Shown piece after piece: positions 6,243 through 6,278 of a DNA stretch of 6,278 nucleotides. Source of the stretch: Nitrospirota bacterium (GTDB taxonomy: Bacteria; Nitrospirota; Thermodesulfovibrionia; Thermodesulfovibrionales; JdFR-85). Position numbers and translations under genes: made by a program. Position 1 is the first letter of the stretch. Every line of letters begins with the position of its first letter. The stretch spans positions 1-6,278 of the forward strand of contig JAADHP010000048.1 in NCBI GenBank assembly GCA_013151785.1. Direction: 5' to 3'. The notes beneath the pieces were generated by a model. The model was not told the DNA's origin. It searched no databases and saw only the letters and a list, made by a program, of their open reading frames with translations.

Positions 6243-6278
6243 CAAAAAATTCAAAAATTAAAAATCAAAAACAAAACT
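6243..6278 (-). promoter_or_regulatory. A/T-run segment upstream of the csm operon, possible promoter region
   Basis: The last 36 bases consist of A runs on the plus strand (T runs on the minus strand) at 6244-6249, 6253-6257, 6260-6264 and 6267-6271, broken by short TC or TT steps, giving an imperfect repeat of about seven to nine bases. On the minus strand a TTTAAT (6257-6262) matches five of six bases of a -10 hexamer, but its -35 would fall outside the window. A TTGACA at 6238-6243 matches the -35 consensus, yet no convincing -10 lies 16-18 bases after it. The composition contrasts sharply with the coding DNA and marks an intergenic region; the exact promoter cannot be fixed. Confidence 0.3.

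Noticed and set aside
1..6278. CRISPR array, tRNA, rRNA or insertion sequence in the window
   Set aside because: No direct repeats of 25-40 bases with regular spacing, no tRNA-like cloverleaf and no transposase frame or terminal inverted repeats are visible. Coding density leaves only the two short flanks, and neither holds such an element.

Overview
The window is almost entirely one minus-strand operon: a complete type III-A (Csm) CRISPR-Cas interference module. In transcription order (high to low coordinates) it reads cas10/csm1, csm2, csm3, csm4, csm5, followed by the first 13 codons of another minus-strand gene that leaves the window at position 1. The five cas genes touch or are separated by at most 24 bases, and nearly every one is preceded by a strong GGAGG-type ribosome binding site. 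They are therefore probably one transcript with independent initiation at each gene.

The organism is a bacterium: it has strong Shine-Dalgarno sites, ATG/GTG starts and moderate G+C. The proteins look like Csm proteins of Gram-negative anaerobes or thermophiles (Nitrospirota or Desulfobacterota type), but this is an impression from protein style and was not tested. There is no CRISPR array, cas6, csm6/csx1, cas1 or cas2 in the window.

Layout. Bases 6139-6278 are the leader of cas10: an A/T-run segment, a 35-codon ORF with its own ribosome binding site that runs 20 bases into cas10, and a perfect 6-bp inverted repeat. Bases 3502-6138 encode Cas10, with an intact HD nuclease motif, two CxxC pairs and an intact GGDD cyclase motif. 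Bases 3064-3477 encode Csm2 (small subunit), 2338-3054 Csm3 (backbone and target-RNA nuclease, candidate catalytic Asp36), 1287-2321 Csm4 (crRNA 5'-tag end), and 124-1284 Csm5 (crRNA 3' end). Bases 42-123 are a short spacer with a small hairpin, and 1-41 hold the start of the next gene.

Together the genes should form a Csm effector: Cas10-Csm4 at the base, a Csm3 backbone lined by Csm2, and Csm5 as the cap. All residues needed for the three known activities (target RNA cleavage by Csm3, ssDNA cleavage by the Cas10 HD domain, cyclic oligoadenylate synthesis by the Cas10 palm) appear to be present. An active cyclase implies a cyclic-oligoadenylate-dependent effector elsewhere in the genome; the gene cut at the low-coordinate edge is the nearest place to look. 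I found no clearly new system inside the window. The least explained parts are the two flanks.
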